Assembly (NCBI GenBank): GCA_963691705.1
Contig: OY829541.1
Location: forward strand, 55,041,931 to 55,105,930
Direction of reading: 5' to 3'
Length of the DNA stretch: 64,000 nucleotides
Origin: Viola odorata
Lineage: Eukaryota; Streptophyta; Magnoliopsida; Malpighiales; Violaceae
Below, in pieces: positions 1 through 9,873 of the stretch. The notes beneath the pieces were generated by a model, which saw nothing but the letters and a program-made list of their open reading frames with translations, had not been told where the DNA came from and searched no databases. Numbering within the stretch: position 1 is the stretch's first letter; each line of letters begins with the position of its first letter. Both the position numbers and the translations under genes were made by a program.

Positions 1-638
1 TGAGGCTTGTGTGTAAAGTTATAACCACTCGTATACTATGGCCCTAGATCACACAAAATTTCTTAATCAACCGTGCATTATCATTATTTCGATGTTGAAT
101 ACAGCTGCTTAAGTGGTTATCAGGTCTTTTCCCCCAGCTGTTCTACCTACCATGCACATTATTGGCTTTCTTTGATGATGATGAGAGAAAACCCCGCTCT
201 AGATTTTACTTAAAATTATGACAACAGTCATTTCGATTAATTTGATTGGCCGTTTCGACCGATTTTTTCTAGGGAATGGGAGCTTCAAAGATTAGCAACG
301 GATGATGCATAATTGTTGTTGAGTGTTGGTATGCACATGTAACTATTTACACTAAAATAAGATACTTTTTGTTAGTTGTTTCTTTCCTCAAATGGGTTTT
401 TATTAAGTATTGATACAGTAAGATGCTCTTGCATTTTATATGCACCCTAAGTTTTGGACCCTACTCGAGCACCCCCTGCCTGATTCCGATTAGATTACAT
501 TTTTAGAGGACGCATAATGACCTACCACAACCTCACATGTTTGATCTGTTTGTCTGGGCTGTATGTTGTTTTTAGAACATTCTGCAGAAGTGCTCAGGAA
601 TTGACCAGTTTTTTTTATCATTTTATCATGTGCCACAG
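1..638 (+). other. Intron and upstream sequence of the TBL gene
   Basis: No coding exon is recognisable here. The stretch ends in a T-rich tract followed by a CAG acceptor at 636-638, which fits the 3' end of a long intron of the TBL gene that continues at 639. The conserved GDS block of this family is not found here, so the earlier exons lie to the left of the window. Confidence 0.5.
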
Positions 639-1424
639 GTGGAACGAGCCGTCGAATTGTACCACGATGAGGAATACCGATCCAAGATATGGCAATTCCC
701 ATCCTACAACTTCACTCTTTCTGTGATCTGGACCCCGTTCCTCCTTAAATCGGAGATTTTCGAAGACATGAACGGAGTTTCCTCTAAGGAAATCCAGCTT
801 CATTTAGATAAACTAGATGAGAAATGGACCGATCAGTATAAGAACTATGATTACGTAGTGATTGCAGGAGGGAAATGGTTTCTCAAAACAGCCATATACC
901 ACGAGAATGGCACGGTTACGGGCTGCCATTACTGCCCTGGAAAGAACTTGACAGAGCTCGGGTTCGACCACGCCTACCGTAAAGCGCTTCAGCAAGTTCT
1001 TGGCTTCATCAAAAGATCTGATCACAAAGCTTTTGTTTTCTTGAGGACGACGACACCGGACCATTTTGAGAATGGGGAATGGTTTAGTGGGGGCACCTGC
1101 AATAGGACGGTACCCTTCAAAGAAGGTGAGGTCGATATGAGAGATGTAGATACTATACTGAGGGATGTTGAACTGGAGGAATTTGAGAAGGCATCTGCTG
1201 TAGGATCAGCAAAAGGAGCGATCTTGAAATTACTCGACACAACTCGCCTTTCGTTGTTGAGGCCAGATGGGCATCCTGGACCTTATAGACAGTTTCAACC
1301 ATTTGCAAAGGATAAGAATGCCAAAGTGCAGAATGATTGTTTGCATTGGTGCTTGCCAGGACCAATAGATTCTTGGAATGATTTGTTGATGGAGATTAGT
1401 TTGACTGGTGAAATCCATCAATGA
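639..1424 (+). CDS. TBL-family polysaccharide O-acetyltransferase, last exon (partial)
   Basis: This is the C-terminal exon of a TRICHOME BIREFRINGENCE-LIKE (PC-esterase/DUF231) protein, a Golgi enzyme family that O-acetylates wall polysaccharides. Seen directly: the wall-family block YPSYNFTLSVIWTPFLLK-like near the start (here FPSYNFTLSVIW), then GKWFLKTAIYHENG, TTTPDHFENGEW, and the DxxH catalytic motif as DCLHW about 29 residues before the stop. The GDS motif expected in the N-terminal half is missing because earlier exons are outside the window. The exon start is set by the acceptor CAG at 636-638; the frame is open across the junction. Resemblance is greatest to the branch containing AXY4/TBL27 and TBL19-26, some of which acetylate xyloglucan; the exact substrate is inference. 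No damage is seen in this exon. Confidence 0.88.
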   Translation: MERAVELYHDEEYRSKIWQFPSYNFTLSVIWTPFLLKSEIFEDMNGVSSKEIQLHLDKLDEKWTDQYKNYDYVVIAGGKWFLKTAIYHENGTVTGCHYCPGKNLTELGFDHAYRKALQQVLGFIKRSDHKAFVFLRTTTPDHFENGEWFSGGTCNRTVPFKEGEVDMRDVDTILRDVELEEFEKASAVGSAKGAILKLLDTTRLSLLRPDGHPGPYRQFQPFAKDKNAKVQNDCLHWCLPGPIDSWNDLLMEISLTGEIHQ

Positions 1425-1788
1425 CATTCTATTTCAATTTTTTAAAATTCTCCTCCCCCCCCCCCCTATTTAGTCTGGGTTTCTCATCATTTTTAATAAC
1501 CAGCAAAAGCATCTACAAATTAGCTGGGATTCCATCTGTCGAAGGAAAAACTAAGATCCTCTGTATTGATGTACAGCTCTACTGTTATAAATCAAACAGT
1601 CACTTTGTTGTACGTCCTCTCAATGGATCAGGTCCTGCACTATACTGATCTATGTGGGAACACAATCGAATTACAATCTGGGAACCAAATCTAAATCCTT
1701 TCTGCATTCAAACGCATGCCGCTTTTGTGACTCCTGAATGGAGTTTTGTTGAAGAAAGATGTTCGGCTTCTATGATTATACTTCTAAG
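1425..1788 (+). other. 3' flank of the TBL gene
   Basis: Presumed 3' UTR and downstream spacer. It has a 14-base C tract at about 1456 and T-rich stretches. I see no further gene. Confidence 0.4.
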
Positions 1789-3236
1789 GTGCCGTTTGTC
1801 ATTGTGGTTTTACTTGGGAAAGTCATTTCCCAAGTAGAAATCAACCAAGGATGGTGTTTGGCTCTCTCCTTTTCAACCAGAGCTTTTTAAAAGCTCTAGT
1901 TGCTTTGCCTTCATTTGCTCCAAAATCAGAAAGGACCCAATCGCTCCGGTGGGTGGAAATGCATTTTAGCAAAACACGGGAAGGAGTTTTCAAACAGTAG
2001 ATTTTAATGAATTTTTGTTAAACCCATATTTGCCCCTCATCTCCTCACGCTACAAGACTTCTTCTTCTCCATCGCGAAAAGTTCTCCTTCTCTTATGGTT
2101 TTGATGGTTTTGATGGATGAGGCGATTGTGATGGTGATGGTGTTGTGGAGGTGCGGCGGTGGTGGGTGGTTGTGGTGAATCGGAGATTGAGGGAGATGTG
2201 AGGAAATTGGGATTGAAATTGGATTGGATTAATTGGGTTATGGCGGAGGAGAAAGAAGGTGAAGTACCAAATTAATTATAATGGCACAATGGTAAATTAG
2301 AGTTATTTATTTATTTATTCAGTTCGAGCTAATCGGGACGAAAAATCTTACTCAAAACTGATAAAACTCGAACGAAAAATACCAAAATGTGAAATAAAAT
2401 AGAATAAAAGAAATGATATGAAATATAAATATAAAAATGTAAAGTAGATGGAAATGTAAAATATAATTTCTTTTAGTTTTTTTTGTTATTTAGCAATTTT
2501 AACTAATATTTACAAAATGCAAGGTCAAGTTACTCTTTTCAACAATTAATAATGAAACATTAATATTTTTTAACCTATTATAAATTACCTCAAATTAATC
2601 ACACAAATTATTTTATTAGTTTGGATAAATTATTAATGAAAATAAATATTATTAAAAGTAGAAAATAAATTACATAAACTTTAACTTTAAATTGATTAAA
2701 AGTGTATAACTCAAACATGTACTTTAGAAATAACGATTTATGGCACCACGGGTTCCTAACTCAAAAATATTATTGGAACAAAATTGTAGCATAATTTTTT
2801 ATTATAAATAAAATGTTAATTATTTGCCTACAGAAATATATTGATTAAAAATATCTATATAGAGTTTGCAAAAATTTTAATATAATACTTTAAACCATGG
2901 TATTAATAACTTATATTTGTTAATTATTTATGATACTTAGATAAATATTAGGTGGTAGATGTTAGATTATAAATAAATTGATTAAAAACATATATAAAGA
3001 TACTAAAAAAATTAATTCTAACACTTAAAATGAATTATGCCCTTTATGGTCATTTTACATTCCAATCATAGTTTTAAAACAGTTTTTACCAAACACCAAA
3101 AACAACTTCTGGTTTTCTCACAAAACTTTTAACAAATATTTACCAAACAGCTTACTCATTTTCCAGCAAGTCATTTTCAAACAGAACTTCTTCCCACAGA
3201 ATTTTTCTAGCTAGAACAGGAACGCCAAATAGACCC
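1789..3236. mobile_element. Non-autonomous hAT-like element (family 1, long copy)
   Basis: The left end reads GGTGCCGTTTGTCA and the right end, reverse-complemented, GGGTCTATTTGGCGTTCC, an imperfect terminal inverted repeat of the type found in plant hAT elements. The inner side of the right end, reverse-complemented, matches the left end of the element at 9070-9594, including a shared stretch GTAAAATGACCATAAAGGG. There is no transposase ORF. Immediately inside the left end is a short palindrome (ACTTGGGAAA...TTTCCCAAGT). No clear 8 bp target duplication remains. The interior is AT-rich. Confidence 0.5.
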
Positions 3237-3923
3237 TAAAAATATTGCGAGCAACACGATATGGAAGAGAAATGCATACACAGACGCCGACATGTTGCAT
3301 TCTATTCTTACGGCTGGAAGGGAAGTTCCTGACACTATACTCCATGGCCAAAAAATACAGCATTCACTCACACTATACTGAGGCATGCACTGAAGCTACT
3401 TGTGGATCACCCCTGCAGACTTGCTCCTCTCTATTCTCTACTATGACCAAAAAAACATGGAATACCAAAAACGATACCAACAGCAAAAATAGTTTGAACC
3501 AAGTAATCTCTATATCGAGGAACATATATGGCTGCACACCCTAAATCAGAGCCTAGTTTGTCAACTCCCACATCCTACTTCCAAATCAAATGCATGAGAA
3601 TCGACAGAATTTCACCTCAAACCGGTGAAAACTAAATGTTATTTTTTCTCTATGGAAAGGCAGATTGTAAGTTAGAGCAGCTTAAAAAACTCCACTTTGC
3701 AATGCTCAATCAGAGAAGCTAAGGATTTACTTGTTTGAAAGTAAACACAGGAGAGAAATTCTCAAATGTTGCACAACAACCTCAAAATTATTCAAACTTA
3801 CAATACATTACCAGACTGCAGCTTTTAACACATTTGTTTCCCACAACAAAAAAGAACGAAAAAACCAGTAAACCCAACAAAGCTTACATTTCATTCAGAA
3901 ATCCATAAACTCCACCTCAAATT
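3237..3923. other. Spacer and probable 3' UTR of the small minus-strand gene
   Basis: AT-rich sequence between a transposon and the stop codon at 3924-3926. A 99-codon plus-strand ORF at 3245-3544 has no recognisable features and is not called. Part of this is probably the 3' UTR of the minus-strand gene. Confidence 0.3.
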
Positions 3924-4314
3924 CTATTTGGTTGATGAACCCGAGTCCGGCTTCTTCTGAGTCTGTTTAAAAAACGGAGGCTGCATATAAGAAATCGTGT
4001 TAGCATGAAATGGAATAACACAAAAAATAAATAAAAATATCAATGAAATTAGCATCAACAAATGGCTAAAGAACTCAGATCCAAACAATTTTTGACAGGT
4101 ATCTATCCGCTGATATGGTTTTGCTCAAATTAAGGACTAAATAAGCATAAACAATAGAGAATCTAGGGTTATTGGATTGGGAAATTAGAGAAGGGAGGAG
4201 TGAGGGAGATTTTACACTCTCGATGAAGGTGTAGTGGAGGACAACGACGGTGCCCACGATTCCGCCCAAGATGACCGCCGGGCCGGTCAGGAGACTCCAT
4301 TTTCTGTATATCAT
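3924..4314 (-). CDS. 51-residue single-pass membrane protein, two exons
   Basis: I read two exons on the minus strand: 4314-4216 (33 codons) and 3980-3924 (18 codons plus TAG), joined in phase 0 across a GTAAAA...GCAG intron. The predicted protein starts MIYRKWSLLTGP, has one hydrophobic segment at about residues 13-28 (AVILGGIVGTVVVLHY), then a charged tail with KQTQKKPDSGSS. Length, the YRKWSLLTGP start and the hydrophobic segment look like a conserved small plant protein, possibly of an organelle membrane, but I cannot name it. An upstream in-frame ATG at 4356 would add 14 residues; I chose 4314 because the extra segment is purine-rich leader-like sequence. Unspliced reading runs into the intron, so simple ORF calls miss the real C-terminus. 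Confidence 0.62.
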
Positions 4315-4700
4315 CTTCCTTTCCTCTCCGATTTCAGCTCTCTCTCTAAGTACCAAAGAGATGACGACGACTACGATTTGCTTGCTGCTTTATTTTACTT
4401 TTTGTTTTATTATTTTGTCGTTTTTGTTTTTCTGTACTTTTTTTTTATCAGGTTTCATGTATTTGGTTCTATGGACCATGTTGGGCCATAATAACAAACG
4501 TCGGCCCACCAGTTATTGGGCTTTAGAAGATTCGATGCTTCAGGCCTAAATGTATGTGTTATATAAGAGTAAGGATGATATTAGAGATATTAGCTTTTTC
4601 ACTAATACTAATAATTTTACTGGTTGTGAGAAATTTGAGTCCTGCTTTCATCCTCTTTTGTTACAACCACTCAAATTCTAGGATTTGATGGAAAAAACTT
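4315..4700. other. 5' flank of the small minus-strand gene
   Basis: CT/AG-rich leader-like sequence next to 4315, then a T-rich stretch and spacer. Plus-strand ORFs here are the complement of the small gene and its leader, and I do not call them. Confidence 0.3.
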
Positions 4701-4839
4701 GGGTAGATCATGATCTACCTACATCATGATCTAGGATGATGACACCTGCTCCAAATAGTGCTAGAATACCATTATTTTTGACATTTTTGGACACGTGTCA
4801 TCATCCTATATCATGATATAGGTAGATCATGATCTACCC
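4701..4839. mobile_element. MITE of 139 bp with 45 bp inverted repeats
   Basis: Positions 4701-4745 and 4795-4839 are near-perfect inverted repeats. Each arm itself begins with a palindrome, GGGTAGATCATGATCTACC, so each end can fold alone as well as with the other. The loop of about 49 bases is AT-rich. No obvious target duplication flanks it, so the superfamily is unassigned. Confidence 0.7.
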
Positions 4840-5624
4840 ATATTTTACTGGGAATTGATTATGCATTTGATGAGGTGGGTGAACGTTTTTGCTTTTGTTA
4901 AATCTGTATTTATCCCAAAAGATAAAAAACGCAATGTTTTTCTTCTTTCGTCTCATCAGTTGAACATTCAATGTTTAGTTGACTTCTTGCTAGGTTATTG
5001 CCATGATATGTGGCATTTGGATGTAGGTATGGAGGTAGTCCAACATCGGCGCTGAAAGTTGTAAGCTAGGGCCTTTTTTAGGTGGACATACGACACATAC
5101 ATGTAGAGCTGCAAGTAAAATATACTCATACTCAATTATACAAGTGAGTATGGATATTAAATAGATCTATATAATTTTTAAATGTCTAAAAATGGGTAAA
5201 TATTCATTTTAAATAAAATAAAAGGGTTTAATTGAGTTTTGATATCGATATACCCATTATACTCACTTAAAAAATATTTCTCCTCTTTGTCAGTGCTCCC
5301 TCGATGCTCTTACACGCCGCTTCTGCATCGTCGTTTCCTTGGTCTATCCTGCTCAAGCTCAATTTTTCTTTTCCTTGTTTATTACTAATTTCTATCCCAT
5401 TCCTATGGGTATGGGTTTCTATCCTGGTATGAATTTTGGTTTATAATAGGACTATAAATGTCTTAACCCTTGGTCCATCTAATTGCCTATTTAGGAGAAT
5501 GCTCAGAATGGTGTCATTTGTATTGCTTGCATGAATTAATCTAATCTATCTTTTTTGTATATATAAAAAAAATACTTCTCCTCTCACTCTCTCTCTCCGC
5601 CCAAATCATCATCCCTTCCTCCTC
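4840..5624. other. Spacer, possible left end of a degraded DNA element
   Basis: No gene is seen. From about 5104 a stretch starting AGAGCTGCAAGTAAAAT, rich in short GGGTAT/GAGTAT motifs, resembles in inverted form the sequence at about 8170-8250 (GGGCTGTCAAATGAGGTAAG when reverse-complemented). These could be the two ends of one old hAT-like element that later received the insertion at 5625-7405. The evidence is weak. Confidence 0.25.
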
Positions 5625-7405
5625 CATGTCACACACCCGCTTCCCTTGACGCGCCGTCGAAACGCACGTCAAAAGTAATATAAATAATCCTGATAGGCTA
5701 GATGCACAAATTAATGTATATAGCGGCAAATCAGGGTCGAACCACAGGGAAATGAAACACTAGATTTAATCTTGCCCTAGATGTATGATCAGGATGAAAA
5801 TGCACTAGACAGAAAAGTAAATCTGGGGGGGTTTGGTTGGTTAGACGAGCCTAACCAACGATGGCAGTTGATATCGGTGCAGAAAACGTAAATAAAATGA
5901 AAATGATAAAAAAAATAGAAGAATAATAATAAAAGCGGTGCAGACAAATAAACAAACGGTGCAGACAGACAGATATAGCAAAGAAGAAATTAAAACAAGA
6001 AGAGATAGAATATCAAATAAAAAGGAAATAACGAAACAGGTAGAGACAATAAATCAGGTAAAGGGGAAATCTTAGCAGGGGTAGACGGTGGATTGCGTCG
6101 AGGTCTAGTCGGTCATTGGTGCAAGGATAGACTGTTTTCACGCCATAGACGTGCTATAGGAATCATGTTTTCACGTGGATCCCCTACTTCTCTTCTTAAG
6201 AGAAGTCACTCCCAAGGTACTCTTATGGGAGTGGCCGTGACACTGCGTCCAAGGTACGTTTATGGGTCAGACACGCAGGCCCGTGAAGTGGAGAGAAGAC
6301 ACGTCTAGGGCTAGACACTGAGAAGTCTGCCCTAACCGGTTTCTTGCCCTAGCCAGATTGGACCAAACGACATGGTGACTCTAGGCTAGGTGCCTACTCT
6401 ATTCCATGGCCTCACGTTAGTTATTACCATGGAAATGACAATATTCATGAGAAACATGCAAATAGATGATCAAACTACCAACAAATCTCACACGAAATGA
6501 TAATTAAATGGCAAGAAAGCGGATACAATAATGAAAACGTTTTAAGAGCACTTTGACCTCCCAACTATCCTCTTGCAATTCTTAAAACACCCCTGCCAAG
6601 ACTAGAAACTTAGCCAATCATGCTAAGAATCAAACACAAAATAGATGGAGAAATCAACATAAACAGAGAAGAGGTGCAGATGAAAACGAAAATCTAGAGC
6701 ACTTAATTAAAACCGGCCGGAGCTTCAAAGCTCCGGCCAAAATCTGGAAAAACAAGAAGGGAACAGATCCCAAAGTTAGAGAGAGAGAGAGAAAAATGGC
6801 TACAATGATTCAAAACCCTAAAAAAAGGAAAAGCTCCCCTAAAGCCCTAAAAACTAAGGTTTATATACAAGACAATCCCACAAGGGGACAAAATAGGATA
6901 GCTGGTTGGGGAGGAAGGAAGGAAGGGGCGTCCTTGACAGCTGGCAGAGGGAATATTGCATAGAATCCCGCTAGAATCTTTCTGGCATCTTTTGTCAAGC
7001 GTCAGCCTAGACGAGGAGCGTCATCTAGGGCAAGACGTAAAATATCTTATAGGGCAAGACGACTTAGCTAGGGAATATTCTGGAATCTCTTTGGCATCTT
7101 TGGTCAAGCGTCATCCGAGAAGAAACATGCACGTGCATGCGTCTAGGCCTGGACGTAAGATATCTTCAGTAGCTCATCCAGGTCTAGACGGTATAGAGGC
7201 GTCTAGGTCTCGACGACAAAAACGGCGTCTAGGGCTCGACGATGAGAGGTTTGGAGAAATGCATCCAAATTGCGCGCTTTTCAGCAAGTTTCTCCCTTTA
7301 GTCCAGATCTGCAAAATAGTTGGAAAACAAGGCAAATTAGCAGTATCAAGAGTGAAATTGGAATTGAAAGGGAGGAAAAATATGCATAAAAAGACACCAT
7401 ATCAT
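5625..7405. mobile_element. Possible solo LTR of an Athila-like retrotransposon
   Basis: The block begins TGTCACACACCC and ends ...GACACCATATCA, so it has TG..CA borders. It contains the phrase GTCGAACCACAGGGAA, which I associate with LTRs or leaders of plant Ty3-type elements, and resembles in style the Athila-like LTRs at 23690 and 34511. No coding capacity and no matching second copy are seen in the window. A clean 5 bp target duplication is not visible, so the borders are tentative. Confidence 0.35.
7005..7240. repeat. Dispersed GTCTAGGnCTnGACG short repeats
   Basis: Variants of a short unit like GCGTCTAGGGCTCGACG recur about six times between 7005 and 7240, mixed with a duplicated phrase (CTTTGGCATCTTTGGTCAAG and its relative TCTGGCATCTTTTGTCAAG). 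The units are imperfect and irregularly spaced, so this is not a CRISPR array. Confidence 0.55.
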
Positions 7406-7643
7406 CCCTCCCTTCTCGGTCGCCAGCAGCCGCCATCGCGCCTGTGTCCGTGTCAACGCTGGCAGCAGAGTTAGCCACCACCGAGAAGTTGTATAAGTTA
7501 ATCAATTTGATATCTGGAATAAATACATTTCCAGTTTTACATATGATTTTTTATCAATAATGCATGTATTCTCAGATTTCTTTTTGGCGATGAAACTTGT
7601 TATGGTGGGAAATCGGGTTGATCTGGTGGAGAGAGGAACGAAA

Positions 7644-8093
7644 TTAGCGGTGGTGGAGATGAAATTGGGAGAAACAGTGTTTGGGGAAATTCATCTGGTG
7701 GTGGCAATGGGACCAGTTCGGTGGAAAATCGGGTTGATTTGGTGGTGGGATGTCTGGTTGATCTGGAGCAAAAATTGAGACTGGCGGCGGAGCTGGGGTG
7801 AATTTTGATGGAGGAGATAGCCATGGGCATAGTGGTGGTTGTATGTCTGGTTGATCGGGAGTGAAAATTGGGACTAGTGGTGATGGGACCAATTCGGGCG
7901 ATGGCGGAGAAGGGACTAACGGAGGTGGCGGAAATACAAATGGTGGGATTGGGGGAGATGGAGAAGATGACGGTGGGGATGGGACGAATGGAGGTGGAGG
8001 CGATGGTGGTGGTGGGGATGGAACCAATGGTGGTGGTGACGCCAGTACTAGTGGTGGTGGTGATATTGGTACTGATGGTGGTGGTGATGGCAC
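7644..8093 (-). pseudogene. Proline-rich repeat ORF, probable gene fragment
   Basis: The minus strand encodes 149 residues dominated by PSPPP, PPPPFVPSPP and similar units, like the body of a proline-rich cell-wall protein. The complementary strand is a run of GGTGGTGGTG-type sequence that reads as glycine-rich, so composition alone may explain both. There is no signal peptide at the ORF start, which argues against an intact secreted protein. A longer unit containing TCTGGTTGAT occurs twice on the plus strand at about 7741-7780 and 7840-7875. It could be a captured or decayed extensin-like fragment, or a simple GGT-expanded repeat. Confidence 0.3.
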
Positions 8094-9069
8094 CAGAGAC
8101 GGTGGGGATGGTAGTAAAGGGGGTCAAATGATCGGGGGAGGGGAACTACCCAGTGAGATATTTAAATGGATATGAGTAATAGTTTTTAATATGGATAATA
8201 AATAGATATATTACTAGTATCCACCCATACTTACCTCATTTGACAGCCCCGAGCTGTAAAATATTACTAGCTCAATTCCATAAAACTCGACTTTGTTTTG
8301 ATAATTGGGTGTTATTTGATGATTTGGTTGGGTGTTAAGCTGATGTGGCGGGAGAGAAGTGTTAAATAACACCCACTTCTCATAGCAGGGTATTTTTCAG
8401 AGTGTTATTCACTTTCTCTCACTTCCACATCATTTAATCATATACCCTACCATATTTTTCATTTCTTTTTTTTATTAAATTTATAATTATTATAATAATT
8501 ATTTTTTATAATATAATAAATAATAAATAATATATTTTTAATATAAATTAATTAAATTATATTTGGATTTTGAGCTTAGGGAAGTTGTAATTTGAAAAAA
8601 AATTATAATTTTGTGAAGGATCCATGAAAGAGATTGAAGATTGTAAAAGACTTCGATTTTTTTTTGGTGTCCAAATGACACAAACACAAGCTCTATTTAT
8701 AGATCTAAAAAAATAAAAATAATGGTATGTTTTTTTAAATTATTTTGAGTAATTATTATAAAAAATGCATTTAAAAAAGAAGAAAATGAAAAAAAATTGT
8801 AAAAAGTTCTGATTTTTTTAGTGTCCAAATAATACAAAACTAATCTCAATTTATAGATCTCAAAAAATTAAAAATAATGGTATATTTTTTATAAAATTAT
8901 TTTCAATATTTATTATAAAAAAACTTATTTAAAAATAAACGGACACTGATCCAGCAACGCACACGTGACCCATTGGTCCACCTCATTGTTTATTTATGTT
9001 TTTAAAATAAACTGACAGCGGAGTCTACTGTCAGTTTATTAATGCTCCAATAATCCATTACTGCACCAA
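8094..9069. other. AT-rich spacer with degraded repeats
   Basis: No gene is seen. It holds the tail of the GGT-rich tract, a stretch with repeated GTGTTA motifs at about 8305-8405 that looks like a degraded MITE, and the tandem duplication listed separately at 8641-8940. Confidence 0.4.
8641..8940. repeat. Tandem duplication of about 150 bp
   Basis: Sequence from about 8641 to 8785 recurs at about 8797-8940 with scattered changes. Shared anchors are GTGTCCAAAT, TTTATAGATCT and AAAAATAATGGTAT in the same order. Both copies are very AT-rich and non-coding. Confidence 0.65.
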
Positions 9070-9594
9070 GGGTCTGTTTGGCGTTCCAGTTTAGGTTGGA
9101 AATGGTCAGTGGGGAAAAGTTCAATGGTAAAACGACATTTGGGAAATGGAGTGTGCTGTTTGGTATCTACCTGAGGTGTTTGGTAAATAGATTTTCAAAA
9201 CTATAGTTTGGATGTAAAATGACCATAAAGGGTATAAAACTTATTTTTAAAAAATTAATAAAAATAGGAAAAATGGATCTAGAATTACTTATCATGAGAT
9301 GGAGATTATATTGTGATAGTTTTTAATTTATTTTGTTGAATATATAAAGTAAAAAAATTAAAATGAAATAAAAAAAAAAAAAAGGGAGAGAGAGAGTGTC
9401 AAATGGAGGTTCAACCGCCTGCTGGAGCAATTTGCTCCAGCCCAAAATCCTTGCATTTCCTTGCTTTTCCTGCGGTGGGATGCGAGCCCATTTGGGCATT
9501 GATAAATTGGAGTGGTGTTACCAAACACCAAAAGACCATTTTGGGTGGGGAAAAGGTTGGATTGGTGGCCAACCTTGAACCCCAAACACCACCC
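9070..9594. mobile_element. Non-autonomous hAT-like element (family 1)
   Basis: The left end GGGTCTGTTTGGCGTTCC pairs imperfectly with the right end (GGGTGGTGTTTGGGGTTC when reverse-complemented). It shares its interior with the copy at 61139-61673: the phrases TAATAAAAATAG, ATAGAATTACTT-like and GTTTTTAATTTATTTTGTT occur in the same order, followed by an A-rich tract, GAGAGAGAG and a conserved 19 bp palindrome at 9422-9440. There is no transposase ORF. It sits 280 bp upstream of the UGT gene and could have brought promoter sequence with it. Confidence 0.7.
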
Positions 9595-9669
9595 AAGTAC
9601 TCCCTCCAATAATCCATCGCTGCTGATGATCTAAACACAATGGCACACGAACCAAGACGTTGGGACACG

Positions 9670-9773
9670 TCTTTTTCTTTCTTATCATGATTCGCTTCTT
9701 ACGTTTGAGCTTACGTCACACGTCTTCGCTTTATATTCTTTTTCTTTCTTATGATGATTCGCTTCTTACATTT
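9670..9773 (+). promoter_or_regulatory. Duplicated 37 bp motif in the UGT promoter
   Basis: A 37 bp sequence beginning TCTTTTTCTTTCTTAT occurs at 9670-9706 and again at 9737-9773 with two differences, offset 67 bp. The spacer includes TTACGTCACACGTC, with ACGT cores of the kind bound by bZIP factors. A TATA-like GATATATG lies at about 9778. The block ends about 100 bp before the UGT start codon, so a promoter role is a reasonable inference. Confidence 0.5.
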
Positions 9774-9873
9774 TTCGATATATGTATCATAAGATGATAT
9801 CAAATCAAACACCAAAACAAAACGCAGTTTCTAATTTGCAGTTTGAAGAACGCACATCATCTTGATTGCAGCC

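Noticed and set aside
3245..3544. 99-codon plus-strand ORF
   Set aside because: No recognisable feature, and it starts at the edge of a transposon.
4234..4549. Two plus-strand ORFs of 85 and 99 codons
   Set aside because: They are the complement of the small spliced gene and its leader; the minus-strand reading has splice sites and a protein-like sequence.
7005..7240. CRISPR-like array
   Set aside because: Units are imperfect and irregularly spaced, the spacers are not uniform, and this is eukaryotic DNA.
9045..9617. CTCCAATAATCCAT at 9045-9058 and 9604-9617 as the target duplication of the element at 9070-9594
   Set aside because: At 14 bp it is too long for hAT and it does not touch the terminal repeats (11 and 9 bases away). 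It may be an older duplication.
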